Under the pieces are notes generated by a model. That model was not told the origin of the DNA. It ran no database searches and saw nothing but the letters and a program-made list of their open reading frames with translations. From positions 124,001 to 188,000 of the forward strand of contig NZ_SCNL01000005.1 of NCBI RefSeq assembly GCF_005502745.1: DNA of 64,000 nucleotides, read 5' to 3'. Both the position numbers and the translations under genes were made by a program. Shown piece after piece: positions 52,036 to 61,885 of this stretch (positions are counted from its first letter, which is position 1; each line of letters starts with the position of its first letter). This DNA comes from Sphingomonas sp. 3P27F8 (GTDB lineage: Bacteria > Pseudomonadota > Alphaproteobacteria > Sphingomonadales > Sphingomonadaceae).

Positions 52036-54771
52036 TCACTTTCGCTTACCCCACTCTCGCGTCTCCTTCGCGCCGTCTCGATCCACCTCGACAGCGTCAA
52101 GGTTTGTGGAACTCGCAACAGAGGCTTGCTTGCGGTCGACGGTAGACTGCCCTGTTACCAACGCTTCGGCTACATCATACCGAATATCAAGGCCCGGCAA
52201 CGCAGGCGCTTCTGGAGCACTCTGTTGCGCCTTTGCTACCGATCTTGGATACGCATGCGGACGATCCAGACCACTGTCGTCGACGACCAGGGCTCGCTCT
52301 TCAGCCTCTGAGCGGATGCGATCGCCAGCATTCTTGATATATCGGCTGATCAGAAGATCTCTTTCTGCCGCCACGTTGGTATCTGAGCTTGACCAGTCTG
52401 CAGCATTGGCTGGGTCAAACCTTTGGTACACGAGAGACGTTGAGGCGATCTCTTCACGAGCAAACCTGAGAAAAGCGTCGCTTGTATTAAGTGCGCCGGT
52501 AGCACCGTTCGAGGAGCTGCTGGACCAGCGCTGCTCGATCCGATCTGCCGTTTCGAAGTAACGACGGGCTTCTCGACTCTGAGTGTGAGCGGTGGTCGCA
52601 GCCGAGCTAATTCCGGAAGCATTGCTCGCTACGTCTGATCGCGTTGATGTGACGGCTGACCGCTCGAACGCGTCGCGCGTGTGCGACCAGCCTCGATCAG
52701 ATGACCACGAGGTAAGTGCGTCGGCAATCCGGCTAGCGTCTTTGCTGACCGCTGCGACATCCGTGGAACTCCACCGCTTTGAAGCTCCGGCGGACGCTCC
52801 CGCCGAGCCCCCTATCCGCGCGATACCGACCGAGCCGCCGACACTGCCTTCTATGCCAACCGACCCGGTTATGAACTTTTCGGCAGCGATCGTGTCCGCC
52901 ACCTCGGCCCGAAGGCCGAAGCGGTTCTGCAGCATCTCCGATGCACGATCCACTTCGTTGAAACTTTCGCTAATCGCCGCGCGATCGTCACTGCCATAGC
53001 TATTCGATATAGATCGATCATTGCTCACAGCGTGCCGGAACTCTTGAAAGCGGGTCACCGCGTTCGAAGTGCTCTGAACCGCTTGGTTGGACAGCGTTTC
53101 TCCACGGCTCCTCGTCTCAGACGCGACCTTCGCGGCCTCCGCAGCAACGGATTGCGTGACCTGCGGCGCGAACGGCAACCGCGAGACAGGGACGTCCAGT
53201 AGCTGATTGCCGGCAAAGCTGGTCGCTACCGTGCCGGTGTCGTTGAAAGCACGGGTCTGGGCTGCCCCATAGGTAAAGCTCGGCGCCTGGTTCCACTGAT
53301 CGTGCTGGCGGGTCTGCACCGTCTGATTGTCGAAGCTGGAGTTCCCTAGCGCGATGTTGCCGGTGGAGGCTTCTCGCGCCGCCTCCTCGGCCGCGTTCTG
53401 CGAGGGGTTCAGATAGCTGGTCGCCTGGCTCGAGATCGCCATCGCACCGCGTGCGATACCTCCGGCGAGGAAGGGTATCGAGGCGACCAGATACCCGGCG
53501 AGCAGGCCGACGTCGCTGTTCGCCTCTGACATGCCCGTGAAGCTGGCCATGGTGAGACCGGAGCCCCCGCCTGCTCCAGTTACCTCGCCTGCTCCTTTGA
53601 ACATCATCACCATATGGAGGATGACGTAGAGCGGTCCCCAGGCCGCCAAATAGAAGAAGCCGGTCAGGTAGCCCTTAAGCGCATAGGGTCCGCTTCGCGG
53701 CATGAGGAACAAGGGGAAGAGCACCGGGAAGAGAGCGTAGAAGATCACCGTCAGCACGATGTTGAGGATGGGCACCCACTTCATCGCCGCGTGCGCAATC
53801 GAGCCGTAGGTGCGCTCGGTCTGGATGTCAGCGCGCGTCTGCGCGTAGACGTCCACGCTTCCTGTTCCGCTCGTGCCGGCGGCGCCGTGCATGGCCTGCT
53901 GCATGGCGTTGATCGTGAGCGTCTGGCGCAGGATCTCGCTCGCGGAAGCGGACACGCCGGTAAGATAGCGATAGGCGACCGGCAGGTCGGCAAAGAGCTT
54001 GGCCCGGGCGAGGTCCGCCGTCTGCTTGGGGTAGAGCTGCCGCCCGAACACGCGACCGAGATCATCGACCATGCCGTTCCACTGACCGCTAAGCGTCGCA
54101 TACGCCTCGCGGCAGGTGTGGATGGTCGACGTGACCGCGCCGGATCTGTCGCGCGTCAGGAACCGCTGTGCACGCGCCTGGCTGCCGGGCGCGATTGCGG
54201 TCCAGAGATCGGGTGCTTGCGCCAGCGTCTCCATCGAGTAGCGCCCGAGCAGTACGTCATAGAAGACGCATTGCTTGAAATGCTCGTCGAGATTGGCGGC
54301 GAACTCGGGATCGTTGATTCTGAGGCTGCGGGTCGCTTCGAACAGGCGCGAGCCGTAGATCATGCCGTTACCGCTATAGTCGAGGTCGCCGGGCAGGCCG
54401 AACACCAGCTCGGACGAGCGGACGAGATAGTCGCCGACCTGACTGGTGAAGCTCGCCATCATGGCCAGCCCGAGCGGCACGTTGGCGACCTGCGCCGGTG
54501 CCAGGCTCGGGTTGATGCGATCGGTGACGTGCACGTCAAGCCGCGGCACCATCAGCACCATGTACATGAGCGTCGCCTGCAGGAACCAGTGGAGCCAGGC
54601 CTTCCAGTCGAGGCTGAACGCGACGATCAGGACCGAGTAGGCCAGTCCCATCACCAGCACGACCTGCAGGAGGCTCTTGTAGCCCCCGGCCCCGGTCCAG
54701 GCGGCAACGGCGTTGAGGACGTTGACGATGTACTCGCCACCCCCGATCGTGAAGAGCTCGACCGTGCCCAT
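52036..54771 (-). CDS. traG: TraG, F-type T4SS inner-membrane protein (mating-pair stabilisation/entry exclusion)
   Basis: The protein has 911 residues with transmembrane segments in the first third (LQVVLVMGLAYSVLIVAF, HWFLQATLMYMVLMVP, WVPILNIVLTVIFYALFPVL). The periplasmic or soluble C-terminal half is Ser/Ala-rich with repetitive segments (GSVGIEGSVGGSVGIARIGG). TraG of F acts in pilus assembly and mating-pair stabilisation. The part coding for the C-terminus looks less GC-rich, so it may have been exchanged. It is the last gene of the tra operon. Confidence 0.9.
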   Translation of the reverse strand: MGTVELFTIGGGEYIVNVLNAVAAWTGAGGYKSLLQVVLVMGLAYSVLIVAFSLDWKAWLHWFLQATLMYMVLMVPRLDVHVTDRINPSLAPAQVANVPLGLAMMASFTSQVGDYLVRSSELVFGLPGDLDYSGNGMIYGSRLFEATRSLRINDPEFAANLDEHFKQCVFYDVLLGRYSMETLAQAPDLWTAIAPGSQARAQRFLTRDRSGAVTSTIHTCREAYATLSGQWNGMVDDLGRVFGRQLYPKQTADLARAKLFADLPVAYRYLTGVSASASEILRQTLTINAMQQAMHGAAGTSGTGSVDVYAQTRADIQTERTYGSIAHAAMKWVPILNIVLTVIFYALFPVLFPLFLMPRSGPYALKGYLTGFFYLAAWGPLYVILHMVMMFKGAGEVTGAGGGSGLTMASFTGMSEANSDVGLLAGYLVASIPFLAGGIARGAMAISSQATSYLNPSQNAAEEAAREASTGNIALGNSSFDNQTVQTRQHDQWNQAPSFTYGAAQTRAFNDTGTVATSFAGNQLLDVPVSRLPFAPQVTQSVAAEAAKVASETRSRGETLSNQAVQSTSNAVTRFQEFRHAVSNDRSISNSYGSDDRAAISESFNEVDRASEMLQNRFGLRAEVADTIAAEKFITGSVGIEGSVGGSVGIARIGGSAGASAGASKRWSSTDVAAVSKDASRIADALTSWSSDRGWSHTRDAFERSAVTSTRSDVASNASGISSAATTAHTQSREARRYFETADRIEQRWSSSSSNGATGALNTSDAFLRFAREEIASTSLVYQRFDPANAADWSSSDTNVAAERDLLISRYIKNAGDRIRSEAEERALVVDDSGLDRPHAYPRSVAKAQQSAPEAPALPGLDIRYDVAEALVTGQSTVDRKQASVASSTNLDAVEVDRDGAKETREWGKRK

Positions 54772-54788
54772 GCTCTGATTACCCTGGC

Positions 54789-56330
54789 TTAGTTGAGGCC
54801 GCGCGCGGCGACGCCGCGCGACCAGTCGAGCGAGGCCGCCATTCCCGGCGACATCGAGTTGGCGAGCACGTTCTCCAGAAACTGCGTCTTCTGGATGATC
54901 GCCATGATGGCGGACACGCGGGCCTGCGTCGTCTGCTGGCGATCGGCCAATGTGGTCCGCGCCGTGTTGATCTGCGCCGTCCAGGTCGCGAGCTTCGCCT
55001 CGTCTGCGGCGATGAAGGTCGCCTTGGACTTGCCGACCTCGCTCACCAGCTGATCTAGGATCGCGTAGAGCAGATCGATCGAGGCGATCTCCGCCAGGGT
55101 CGAGCGGTCGTCGGTCGAGAGGCCACGCGCATAGGCGGCCTGGACCGTCAGGATCTTGTAGAGTGGGATCGACGAGATCTGGAGCAGCTCCTTCTGCTCA
55201 GGACTGATCGCCGTGTCGGTGCGGATGGCCTCGACCATGCCGTCGATCAACGCCGTTACCCGTGGCCGCAGCGCCTTCGCGGTGGGCACCGACAGCGGGC
55301 TCAGAGCGGGGTTGAGGCACTGCTCCTCGGTATCGCAATGATAGACCTGCACCCCGCCCGCCGACGTCCCGTCAAGAAGGGCGGTGACCAACGTGGAGGT
55401 CGTGTCGCCGGTCAGCGGCTGGAAGCGGCCGGCGTCACTGTCGGTCGGAGGCACGTATATGATCGTGCCGACCATCGTCATCACATACTCGGCGAGGTCG
55501 CGATCGAAGCTGCCGCTGGCGTTGAAGAACTTCGACCCGCGGAGCACGTGCCAGGTGTAGTTGCGTGGCACCGCACTGTTCACCGCATCCCACTTGGACG
55601 GGTCGGCGCCGTTGATCGTCGAGCTCCGCTCGCCCTTGCTGCCACAGCCATGCTTGGCGGCGGCATAGTCGGAGAAGATGCCGTCGGAGTTGCCGATGGC
55701 CTCGCAGATCGCCTTGTCCGCGAGATCGCCCTTCGGCCACACCGACCCGACCAGCGCCTGCGCCGCCTCGCAGCTCGTGATGTTGAGGTTGTTCATGAGC
55801 TGCGCCTTCTGGGCGAACTCGTCCATGACCTTCGAGCACTCCGGGCAAACGGTGTCGATCGCGAGCTTGAAGGCGAAGCCGACCGCATTGTTCGCGACCG
55901 CCTTCAGCATGGCGACGATCTCGCTGGAGTTGATGAAGCTGAAGCTGCCCGCGAACAGGTCGATGCCACCGCAGCCTGCCCTCGCCGACGGCAGCTGCAG
56001 GTTGGCGAGATTGGTCGTCTTCTGCGGGAAGCGCGTCCACACGTTGCCGAGGCTGTAATATCCTGCGGACTGGCCCTGGAACGCGCTGGGACCCGTCACA
56101 TTGGCTGCGCCGCCGGCCTCGGCCACGAACTTGTCCATCGCCCCACCCACATCGGCTGCCGCCGGCGTAGTCGGCAGCACAAGTGGGACGACAGCGCCCG
56201 CAAGCCCGGCCGCGCAGCCGGCGGTCGCGAGGCCGCGAGCAGCGCGGCCGATCGCCACGCGGGCGCGCGCCAGGAGGGAGCAGGCGAGCGCGCGCAGGCG
56301 CTCGGAACGGCGCGTCTGGTCAGTAGTCAC
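54789..56330 (-). CDS. traH: TraH, F-type T4SS pilus assembly protein
   Basis: The protein has 513 residues with an N-terminal hydrophobic region that may act as a signal (GLATAGCAAGLAGAVVPLVL). The TraH family shows GGAANVTGPSAFQGQSAGYY, QLPSARAGCGGIDLFAGSFS and TVCPECSKVMDEF. It is periplasmic and needed for pilus assembly and mating-pair formation. It lies 17 bases before traG. Confidence 0.95.
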   Translation of the reverse strand: MTTDQTRRSERLRALACSLLARARVAIGRAARGLATAGCAAGLAGAVVPLVLPTTPAAADVGGAMDKFVAEAGGAANVTGPSAFQGQSAGYYSLGNVWTRFPQKTTNLANLQLPSARAGCGGIDLFAGSFSFINSSEIVAMLKAVANNAVGFAFKLAIDTVCPECSKVMDEFAQKAQLMNNLNITSCEAAQALVGSVWPKGDLADKAICEAIGNSDGIFSDYAAAKHGCGSKGERSSTINGADPSKWDAVNSAVPRNYTWHVLRGSKFFNASGSFDRDLAEYVMTMVGTIIYVPPTDSDAGRFQPLTGDTTSTLVTALLDGTSAGGVQVYHCDTEEQCLNPALSPLSVPTAKALRPRVTALIDGMVEAIRTDTAISPEQKELLQISSIPLYKILTVQAAYARGLSTDDRSTLAEIASIDLLYAILDQLVSEVGKSKATFIAADEAKLATWTAQINTARTTLADRQQTTQARVSAIMAIIQKTQFLENVLANSMSPGMAASLDWSRGVAARGLN

Positions 56331-57141
56331 TGCCGGCCTTTCGCTGGGTCAGGAGGAAGATGCGCTCCATCAGCTCGTCGGCAGCGATGATGCCGTAGCC
56401 GATAGGAATGGCGGTGTGGGTGGCGCTGTCGAACAGGACGATCGCGGGGGTGACCTTGGCGGTCAGCCCCATCGCCTGGCGCTGGTTCGTCTCGACGGAG
56501 TAGCGCGGGAAGGTCTCCGACGGGCCACCATCCGTCGAGATCGCACGGACCGTCAGGTGGTGCGTGTCGGCGACCGCCTTCACGATCGGCGACATCACCC
56601 GGCAGGCACCGCAGCTCTGCGCGAAGAAGTAGAAGAGCCCATAGCGTGCGCCAAGCCGATCGAGTGCCTGGTCGCGCTCGGATTTACGGGCATCCGACCA
56701 TTGCTGCTTGGCCACCGTGCCGACCGGTCGCTGTAGCGTGTAGTCGAGGTCAGGCGTCTGCCAGAGCGCGCGCTGCCACACGTCGCCGAACAGCGAGGCG
56801 CGATCGAGCTGCGCCCGCTGGAAGCGGATGTAGGCGGTGACGTTCTCGGGAGTAGGCTTAAGGATTGCGCGCGCCTTCAGTTCGCGCAGCTCCGCGGTGA
56901 CCTCCTCGAGCTGCTCCGCGGACGACTTGGCGGGCGGCGGCGGCGGGGTGGCGCTGGGCTCCTCCGCCCGTGGCCGATCGCAGTAGAACCAGGTGCCGAG
57001 CTTGCGATCCTGACAGTAGAAGCGATCGCCAGCCTGCACCGAACGAGTCTGATCTGCCCCAGTCTGGGCCTCCGCCGGCACGAGCATCAGCACGGTCGAG
57101 GCGATTGCGAGCAGCCGACCACAGAAGTATGGCGCGCTCAT
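56320..57141 (-). CDS. traF: TraF, thioredoxin-fold F-type T4SS protein
   Basis: The 273-residue protein has a signal peptide (LLAIASTVLMLVPAEA) and a thioredoxin-like domain with CGAC in FAQSCGACRVMSPIV (about 178). TraF of F is a periplasmic protein of pilus assembly, and in some plasmids a disulphide isomerase. It overlaps traH by 11 bases and traN by four. Confidence 0.95.
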   Translation of the reverse strand: MSAPYFCGRLLAIASTVLMLVPAEAQTGADQTRSVQAGDRFYCQDRKLGTWFYCDRPRAEEPSATPPPPPAKSSAEQLEEVTAELRELKARAILKPTPENVTAYIRFQRAQLDRASLFGDVWQRALWQTPDLDYTLQRPVGTVAKQQWSDARKSERDQALDRLGARYGLFYFFAQSCGACRVMSPIVKAVADTHHLTVRAISTDGGPSETFPRYSVETNQRQAMGLTAKVTPAIVLFDSATHTAIPIGYGIIAADELMERIFLLTQRKAGSDY

Positions 57142-58877
57142 CGACCGCCTCCGTTCACGGCATAATAGTCCGCGATCTTGCGCTGCATCGTCTCGACGGT
57201 GCCGAGCTCCTCGGGCAGCTTCGCCGCGTCCTGGAACTCGGCATAGACCTCCGAGAAGTCCATGCGGCTGAGATCAAGCCGGGCGAACTCGTCGATGGTG
57301 AAGCCTTTGCAGCTCTCCTTCTTGGCGCTCGCCCACGGCTTGTTGATCTGGGGGCGCCCCTGCTCCTGCAGGATACGGCTCAGCTTGGACTCGAAGCAGC
57401 AATAAGCCTTCTTCTTGGTGACGCAGATGCCGAACACGCTGTCGGAGCAGTAGCTGCCGACATAGTGACAGAGACCCTGAGCATCGCGCTGGTGCAGCAG
57501 CACCTCTTCTCGGTCGCAGCCGAGCGTGACCAACAGCTGCGAATAGGGGATGAGCGGGAAGGCCTTGCCGGCACAGCAGTTGAGGATGCCGAAGACCTTG
57601 GAATGGCAGGTCTCCCGCTCGCCCTTGAACAGCGTCAGGTTCGCCGGGTCGAACTCCTTGCCGGCCTGTGAAGCGGCGTTCAGCGCGACGGCGGCGTCCT
57701 TGAACTCACCGTTGGGCTGGCGATCGATCGTCTCGCACTCGCCGTTAATGCAGTAGATGTCGCCATCGCAGACATATTGCTTCTCGGGCGCAGGGCCGCC
57801 GGGCACGCTGCAGGTGTAGATCCGCTCGCGCGTAGGGCACGGCACCTCGTCGGTCAGGCACTCCTCGCGCGCGAACCGGCAATCCTTGTTGGCCTCAAGC
57901 GCGTCGCAGTTCTGCGCCGGCACGGCCTTGTGGCACTCATAGCTGCGCGTCCAAGCCCAGCAGGGTTTGGTCACCGACACGCCGTCGATCACTCGAGTTA
58001 CCGGATCGCTGGAGGTGCAGGTCTCGGCGGTGCTGGTGCAGCTCGCATCGCCCGCCAAGCCTGCGCAGCCGCTCTCATCGCGCCGTTCGCTGACGCTGCT
58101 GCGGACCTCCGTCCCCTTCAGCGTGCCGCCCGCAACCTCGCTATCGCAGAGCAGCTCCGCGACCGGTTCGCCGGGCTCGGTGCAATATCGGTAGGGCGGA
58201 CGGCCGCCCCCTTGGAGGCAGCGCCCCTCGTGCGAGCCTGTCCGCTGGCAGGACGCCTGCTCGAAGAGGCTGCAATCGTCGACCCGGTTGAAGCCCGCAT
58301 TGAAGTCGCTGCACCAATAGCGATAGCCGGTGGTGCGCGTCACCGAGACACTCAGCGGGATGGTGCAGCTGGCGGTGCGCTGCTCGAGCGCAACGCCGTC
58401 GTTGCAGGTCGCCTCGTAGGTGCCGTCAACGCCGCTCGAAGGCGGCAGCTCACGGCAGCTGCCCTGCCCGCCGCCGACGCTCATGCCGCTGACATAGGTC
58501 TTTGGATCATCCGAGATCGTGCGACCTCGCGCGATCGTCGCCTCGATGTCCTCGACGGCGATGCGCGGCCGCTGATCGAGCGAAGACCTGACGGTTGCAT
58601 AAGCCTGGTTGGTCGAGGCGGCGGACGCGGCCTGACCGGCAATGGCGTCGGGATCGTCGAAGAGGGTCGACTGGCTGGGCGTGCCGCCGAAGCCGGGAAC
58701 GCGCTCGGCCGTCGGCGCGGTCTTGGCGGCGGTCTGCGCCTTGCCGATCACATCCGAGCCGAACGCCTTGCCCTCGGCACGCGCCGCTTCGGTCTGGCTC
58801 TGGCCGGCCGCGCCGCTGCCGAGGCCGACCGCGAAGAAGGCGAGTGCCAGCGCCACGCTGGTGCGCGCGCGGGTCAC
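57138..58877 (-). CDS. traN: TraN, cysteine-rich outer-membrane mating-pair stabilisation protein
   Basis: From the GTG at 58877 the protein has 579 residues with a signal peptide (TSVALALAFFAVGLGSGAAG). More than 30 cysteines lie in the mid part (for example CTEPGEPVAELLCDSEVAGG, CTSTAETCTSS, CCAGKAFPLIPYSQ). TraN binds recipient surface receptors and determines mating specificity. The start overlaps trbC by four bases (GTGA). Confidence 0.9.
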   Translation of the reverse strand: MTRARTSVALALAFFAVGLGSGAAGQSQTEAARAEGKAFGSDVIGKAQTAAKTAPTAERVPGFGGTPSQSTLFDDPDAIAGQAASAASTNQAYATVRSSLDQRPRIAVEDIEATIARGRTISDDPKTYVSGMSVGGGQGSCRELPPSSGVDGTYEATCNDGVALEQRTASCTIPLSVSVTRTTGYRYWCSDFNAGFNRVDDCSLFEQASCQRTGSHEGRCLQGGGRPPYRYCTEPGEPVAELLCDSEVAGGTLKGTEVRSSVSERRDESGCAGLAGDASCTSTAETCTSSDPVTRVIDGVSVTKPCWAWTRSYECHKAVPAQNCDALEANKDCRFAREECLTDEVPCPTRERIYTCSVPGGPAPEKQYVCDGDIYCINGECETIDRQPNGEFKDAAVALNAASQAGKEFDPANLTLFKGERETCHSKVFGILNCCAGKAFPLIPYSQLLVTLGCDREEVLLHQRDAQGLCHYVGSYCSDSVFGICVTKKKAYCCFESKLSRILQEQGRPQINKPWASAKKESCKGFTIDEFARLDLSRMDFSEVYAEFQDAAKLPEELGTVETMQRKIADYYAVNGGGR

Positions 58878-59626
58878 TGCACGTCCCCGAGCCGGGCGCG
58901 ATAGACCGCCGAAACGCGCGCAGCGGGTCCACCGCCCCCCGCGAACCTGTCGAGCGCGTAGGCGAGGCTGACATTGCCGGCCATGCGGTCGTGCGGCGGA
59001 AGCGCGGTACGGCAGTCGAAGCCGTCGCAAAGGTCGAAGTCGGTAGCAGTCACGACGTAAGCGGGCACCGCTTCGATGCCGAAGGCGCGGAAGAGGCGCG
59101 GATCGATGCCGACCGGCGCCTTGACCTCGCCGGTGGGCAGCACCTTGGCGAGCGCCGTCGTGAAGGTCCGTGCGGAGTTGCCCGGCATGCCGCGGAACAC
59201 GATCACGCCGCCCGCTCGACCGACACCGGCGATCATCGCCTTGAGCGAGGCCGCCGGCATCGACAGGCTGGCGAAGGCGACGAGGCGCGGCGCGTCTTCC
59301 GGGGCCATCTGTTTGGCGGACGCGGCGACCATTCCGTCGAAGTCGAAGGTCGCTGCAGGATCAGCAGGTGACGATTTCGACGCGTAACGTGCGGATGCGG
59401 CGCGAGCCGACGCGGCGCTTGCCGCCGCCTCCTGGCGCAGCGCCTCACCACGGCGCGCGACCACCTTGGTCAGCGCCTCGGCTTCCTGCGGCGACAGCTT
59501 GGCGCGGGCACGGACCTTGGCGAGGTCGAGGCCATCGACGGTCTGGGCGCCCGTCGAGGTGCCGAGGCCGAGCAGCAGGCCGGCCACCGCCGCCGTGCCG
59601 ATGACAAGGGGAAGACGCCGCCGCAT
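58874..59626 (-). CDS. trbC: TrbC, F-type pilin assembly protein
   Basis: The start at 59626 overlaps the traU stop and gives 250 residues with a signal peptide (LPLVIGTAAVAGLLLGLG). The TrbC_Ftype domain shows RLVAFASLSMPAASLKAMI, VIVFRGMPGNS and VGIDPRLFRAFGIEAVPAYV. It is a periplasmic protein needed for pilus assembly. Related to TraW, with which it is fused in some systems. Confidence 0.9.
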   Translation of the reverse strand: MRRRLPLVIGTAAVAGLLLGLGTSTGAQTVDGLDLAKVRARAKLSPQEAEALTKVVARRGEALRQEAAASAASARAASARYASKSSPADPAATFDFDGMVAASAKQMAPEDAPRLVAFASLSMPAASLKAMIAGVGRAGGVIVFRGMPGNSARTFTTALAKVLPTGEVKAPVGIDPRLFRAFGIEAVPAYVVTATDFDLCDGFDCRTALPPHDRMAGNVSLAYALDRFAGGGGPAARVSAVYRARLGDVQ

Positions 59627-60714
59627 CACAGCACGCAGCAGTTGCGTTTGCGCCAGACGAGATAGCCCATATCTTCTCCGATCGCTGGGTAGACCTGGCC
59701 GGCGGACATGAAGGTCGTCGATGCGCCGATCGGCGCGCAGGCGTAGCGACCGCCGGTCTGTGGATTGGGATTGGTGGCCTGGAAGCGATATTGCTGCTTC
59801 CGCATCACCGGCATCAGGTAGCTGCCGCACAGCCCCTTGCTGCCCATCGTGCCCCAGGCGACGAGCTCGCGGTGCAGCTTGTAGGCGAAGCGGGCAAGCG
59901 CGAGCCGCGAGGCCTGCACATGACCGATCGAGGCGGCGACATTGCCGTTGAGCGGGTACATCGTGCCCTGGCAGCCGGCGCACCAGAAGAGCGGGTCGGT
60001 CGGCAGCCTGGCGCTCGCGGCGATGCAGTCGGCCGCGCACGCCGCGAGCGCCAGCGGATTGGCGAACAGCACCGCCTCGGGGTTGATGATCGCGGTGAGC
60101 TCGGAGTCCTGCCAGAGCGGATCAACCTCGGTAATGTAGAGGATGTCGATTCCGCCGGTCTCGAGGCAGAGGAAGTCCGCCACGATGTTCATCCAGTAGA
60201 TGAGCGGATAGGCGTACCAGTGGACATGCCAGCCGCTGGTGTTCTGGGCCTTGCCGCCGACAGCGCTCGGCCCGGCCATGGTCTTGAAGCCGATGTCGAA
60301 CCCCGGATCGAGCTTGAGCCCGCCGAGATTGACGAAGCACCACGGCTTCATGCTGACGTCGGCCAGCCGCACCGGCTCCCAGAAGCCCATGGCGATTCCG
60401 ACCCGCAGACCGCAGGCGCAGACCGGCAGAGTGGGATTATCGGTGTCGGGACGACCGGCGAGCGAGGGCCAGATATTGAGGCCGCCGACCGACATCGGGA
60501 ACAGGCAGCTCCAGCACACATCGGTGATGGGATTGACGAAGCGACCGGTGCACCGCCCCGGCGTTCCCTCGGCGCGAGCCGGCGACGCGAGCGTGAGCCC
60601 GAGGATCGCCAGGAGCGCGGCCAGGCCCGCCAGCATCAGGCGCAGCCGACGCCGGACGAGGCTCCGGCGCCGAGCCGACGCGGCGAGCCACTCGCGATTG
60701 CTCGTCGCAGTCAC
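59626..60714 (-). CDS. traU: TraU, F-type T4SS protein
   Basis: The protein has 362 residues with a signal peptide (LMLAGLAALLAILGLTLA). TraU features include GRFVNPITDVCWSCLFPMS, NPTLPVCACGLRVGIAMGFW, DPLFWCAGCQGTMYPLNG and many paired cysteines. It is a periplasmic factor for DNA transfer. It overlaps traW and trbC by four and one bases. Confidence 0.95.
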   Translation of the reverse strand: MTATSNREWLAASARRRSLVRRRLRLMLAGLAALLAILGLTLASPARAEGTPGRCTGRFVNPITDVCWSCLFPMSVGGLNIWPSLAGRPDTDNPTLPVCACGLRVGIAMGFWEPVRLADVSMKPWCFVNLGGLKLDPGFDIGFKTMAGPSAVGGKAQNTSGWHVHWYAYPLIYWMNIVADFLCLETGGIDILYITEVDPLWQDSELTAIINPEAVLFANPLALAACAADCIAASARLPTDPLFWCAGCQGTMYPLNGNVAASIGHVQASRLALARFAYKLHRELVAWGTMGSKGLCGSYLMPVMRKQQYRFQATNPNPQTGGRYACAPIGASTTFMSAGQVYPAIGEDMGYLVWRKRNCCVL

Positions 60715-61352
60715 TTTCGATCTCCTTTTGTTCCCCGGACCACCAGCTCGCGGACAGCGAGGAGGCGGCCCTGCTGCTCGACCACGGCCGGCACGGCGCG
60801 GATGCCGAAATGCCGGGTGAGTGTGCCCTGCTGGTCGAAGTAGAAGCGGCGCTGCTCCGCCTTCATCAGCGCGAAGGGTGAGCCGGCGACTAGGATCAGC
60901 TTGGCGCTGAGCGCGGTGGTCGTGGTTCTCGCCCAGGCGACCTGGCTCGCATCGTCGCCGTTGATGAACACGAGGCGCTGGCGCAGCGGCACCGTGTCGA
61001 GCGGATTCACGCGCGTTCCCGCCGCGACGATGACCCGGCCGCGGGCATCGCGCAGGTCCTGCCGTACGGTGATCGTCGGATCGAAGCGCCAGCGCCGCTC
61101 CTCGGTCGCCGTCTCGATACCCGCTACGGCCGCCGGGCGTCGGACCTTGGCAGCGGTCCGCTCGGCCAGCGCCTGGTTGGCGCGATCGATCTCACCGCTG
61201 GCCTGCATGGTCACCAGCCGCTTCTGGATGACGGATAGCAGGTCTGCCTCGATGACGGGGAAAATGGCGCCCTGCTGGCCATAGTCGCGTGCGCTCGCCG
61301 GCACGGAAGCGGCGAGGACTGCCACGGCGAGCGGGAGATGGCGCGCGCTCAC
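60711..61352 (-). CDS. traW: TraW, F-type T4SS protein
   Basis: The 213-residue protein has a signal peptide (LPLAVAVLAASVPASA) and the TraW pattern: YGQQGAIFPVIEADLLSVIQ, RVNPLDTVPLRQRLVFING and TLTRHFGIRAVPAVVEQQG. It works with TrbC and TraU in pilus assembly. It overlaps the neighbours by four bases on each side. Confidence 0.95.
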   Translation of the reverse strand: MSARHLPLAVAVLAASVPASARDYGQQGAIFPVIEADLLSVIQKRLVTMQASGEIDRANQALAERTAAKVRRPAAVAGIETATEERRWRFDPTITVRQDLRDARGRVIVAAGTRVNPLDTVPLRQRLVFINGDDASQVAWARTTTTALSAKLILVAGSPFALMKAEQRRFYFDQQGTLTRHFGIRAVPAVVEQQGRLLAVRELVVRGTKGDRK

Positions 61353-61885
61353 AGGATCGCCCTTCCGACGCCGATCAGCTGACGCCCGCAGATCCAGCCG
61401 ATCAGGGCATAGCGGCTGTCGAAGCTGTCCCTGTTCGGCGTCGCCACGAAGTAGCAGCCGCGCGGCACCGTGCCCGTCGGGCCGATGTCGAGCGGCTCGC
61501 CGCGCAGCGTCCTCGGCTTGGCGAGCGCGACCGGACGGCCGTTGACGAGGAACAAGCGGCCACGGCGGGTCACTTCGTCACCGCCCACGCCATAGACGAT
61601 CTTGCCGAACGGCTGGTGCTCGCGTCCAAAATGACGCTCGAGCAAAGCGCTCTCCGGTGGTTCGAAGAACACATAGTCGCCGCGCCGGGGCACACGATGT
61701 CGTTCGACCAGGAAGGCCCAGTTCGGCAGGCTGGTGCTCTGGTTGACGAGGAAGACGTGCGTCTCGCTCCAGCTCGCCAGGCCGGCATAGCCGGTGCCCG
61801 CGACCGCTATCCCTAGCAGCACGCCCCAGCGCCGCCGTCGTGCAGGCGACCAGAAGCGCGGATCGGTGCGATCAGCGGTCGCCAC
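61349..61885 (-). CDS. S26-family signal peptidase-like protein (TraF of RP4 type)
   Basis: The GTG at 61885 gives 178 residues with an N-terminal membrane anchor (WGVLLGIAVAGTGYAGLA). The S26 catalytic Ser is in NQSTSLPNWAF, a variant of the usual SMxP, and the general base Lys is in FGKIVYGVGGDEV; GCYFVATPNRDSFDSRY is the last conserved box. In P-type systems this enzyme processes and cyclises pilin. It lies between trbI and traW, where several non-F systems also have it, and may mature the pilin of this element. Confidence 0.85.
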   Translation of the reverse strand: MATADRTDPRFWSPARRRRWGVLLGIAVAGTGYAGLASWSETHVFLVNQSTSLPNWAFLVERHRVPRRGDYVFFEPPESALLERHFGREHQPFGKIVYGVGGDEVTRRGRLFLVNGRPVALAKPRTLRGEPLDIGPTGTVPRGCYFVATPNRDSFDSRYALIGWICGRQLIGVGRAIL

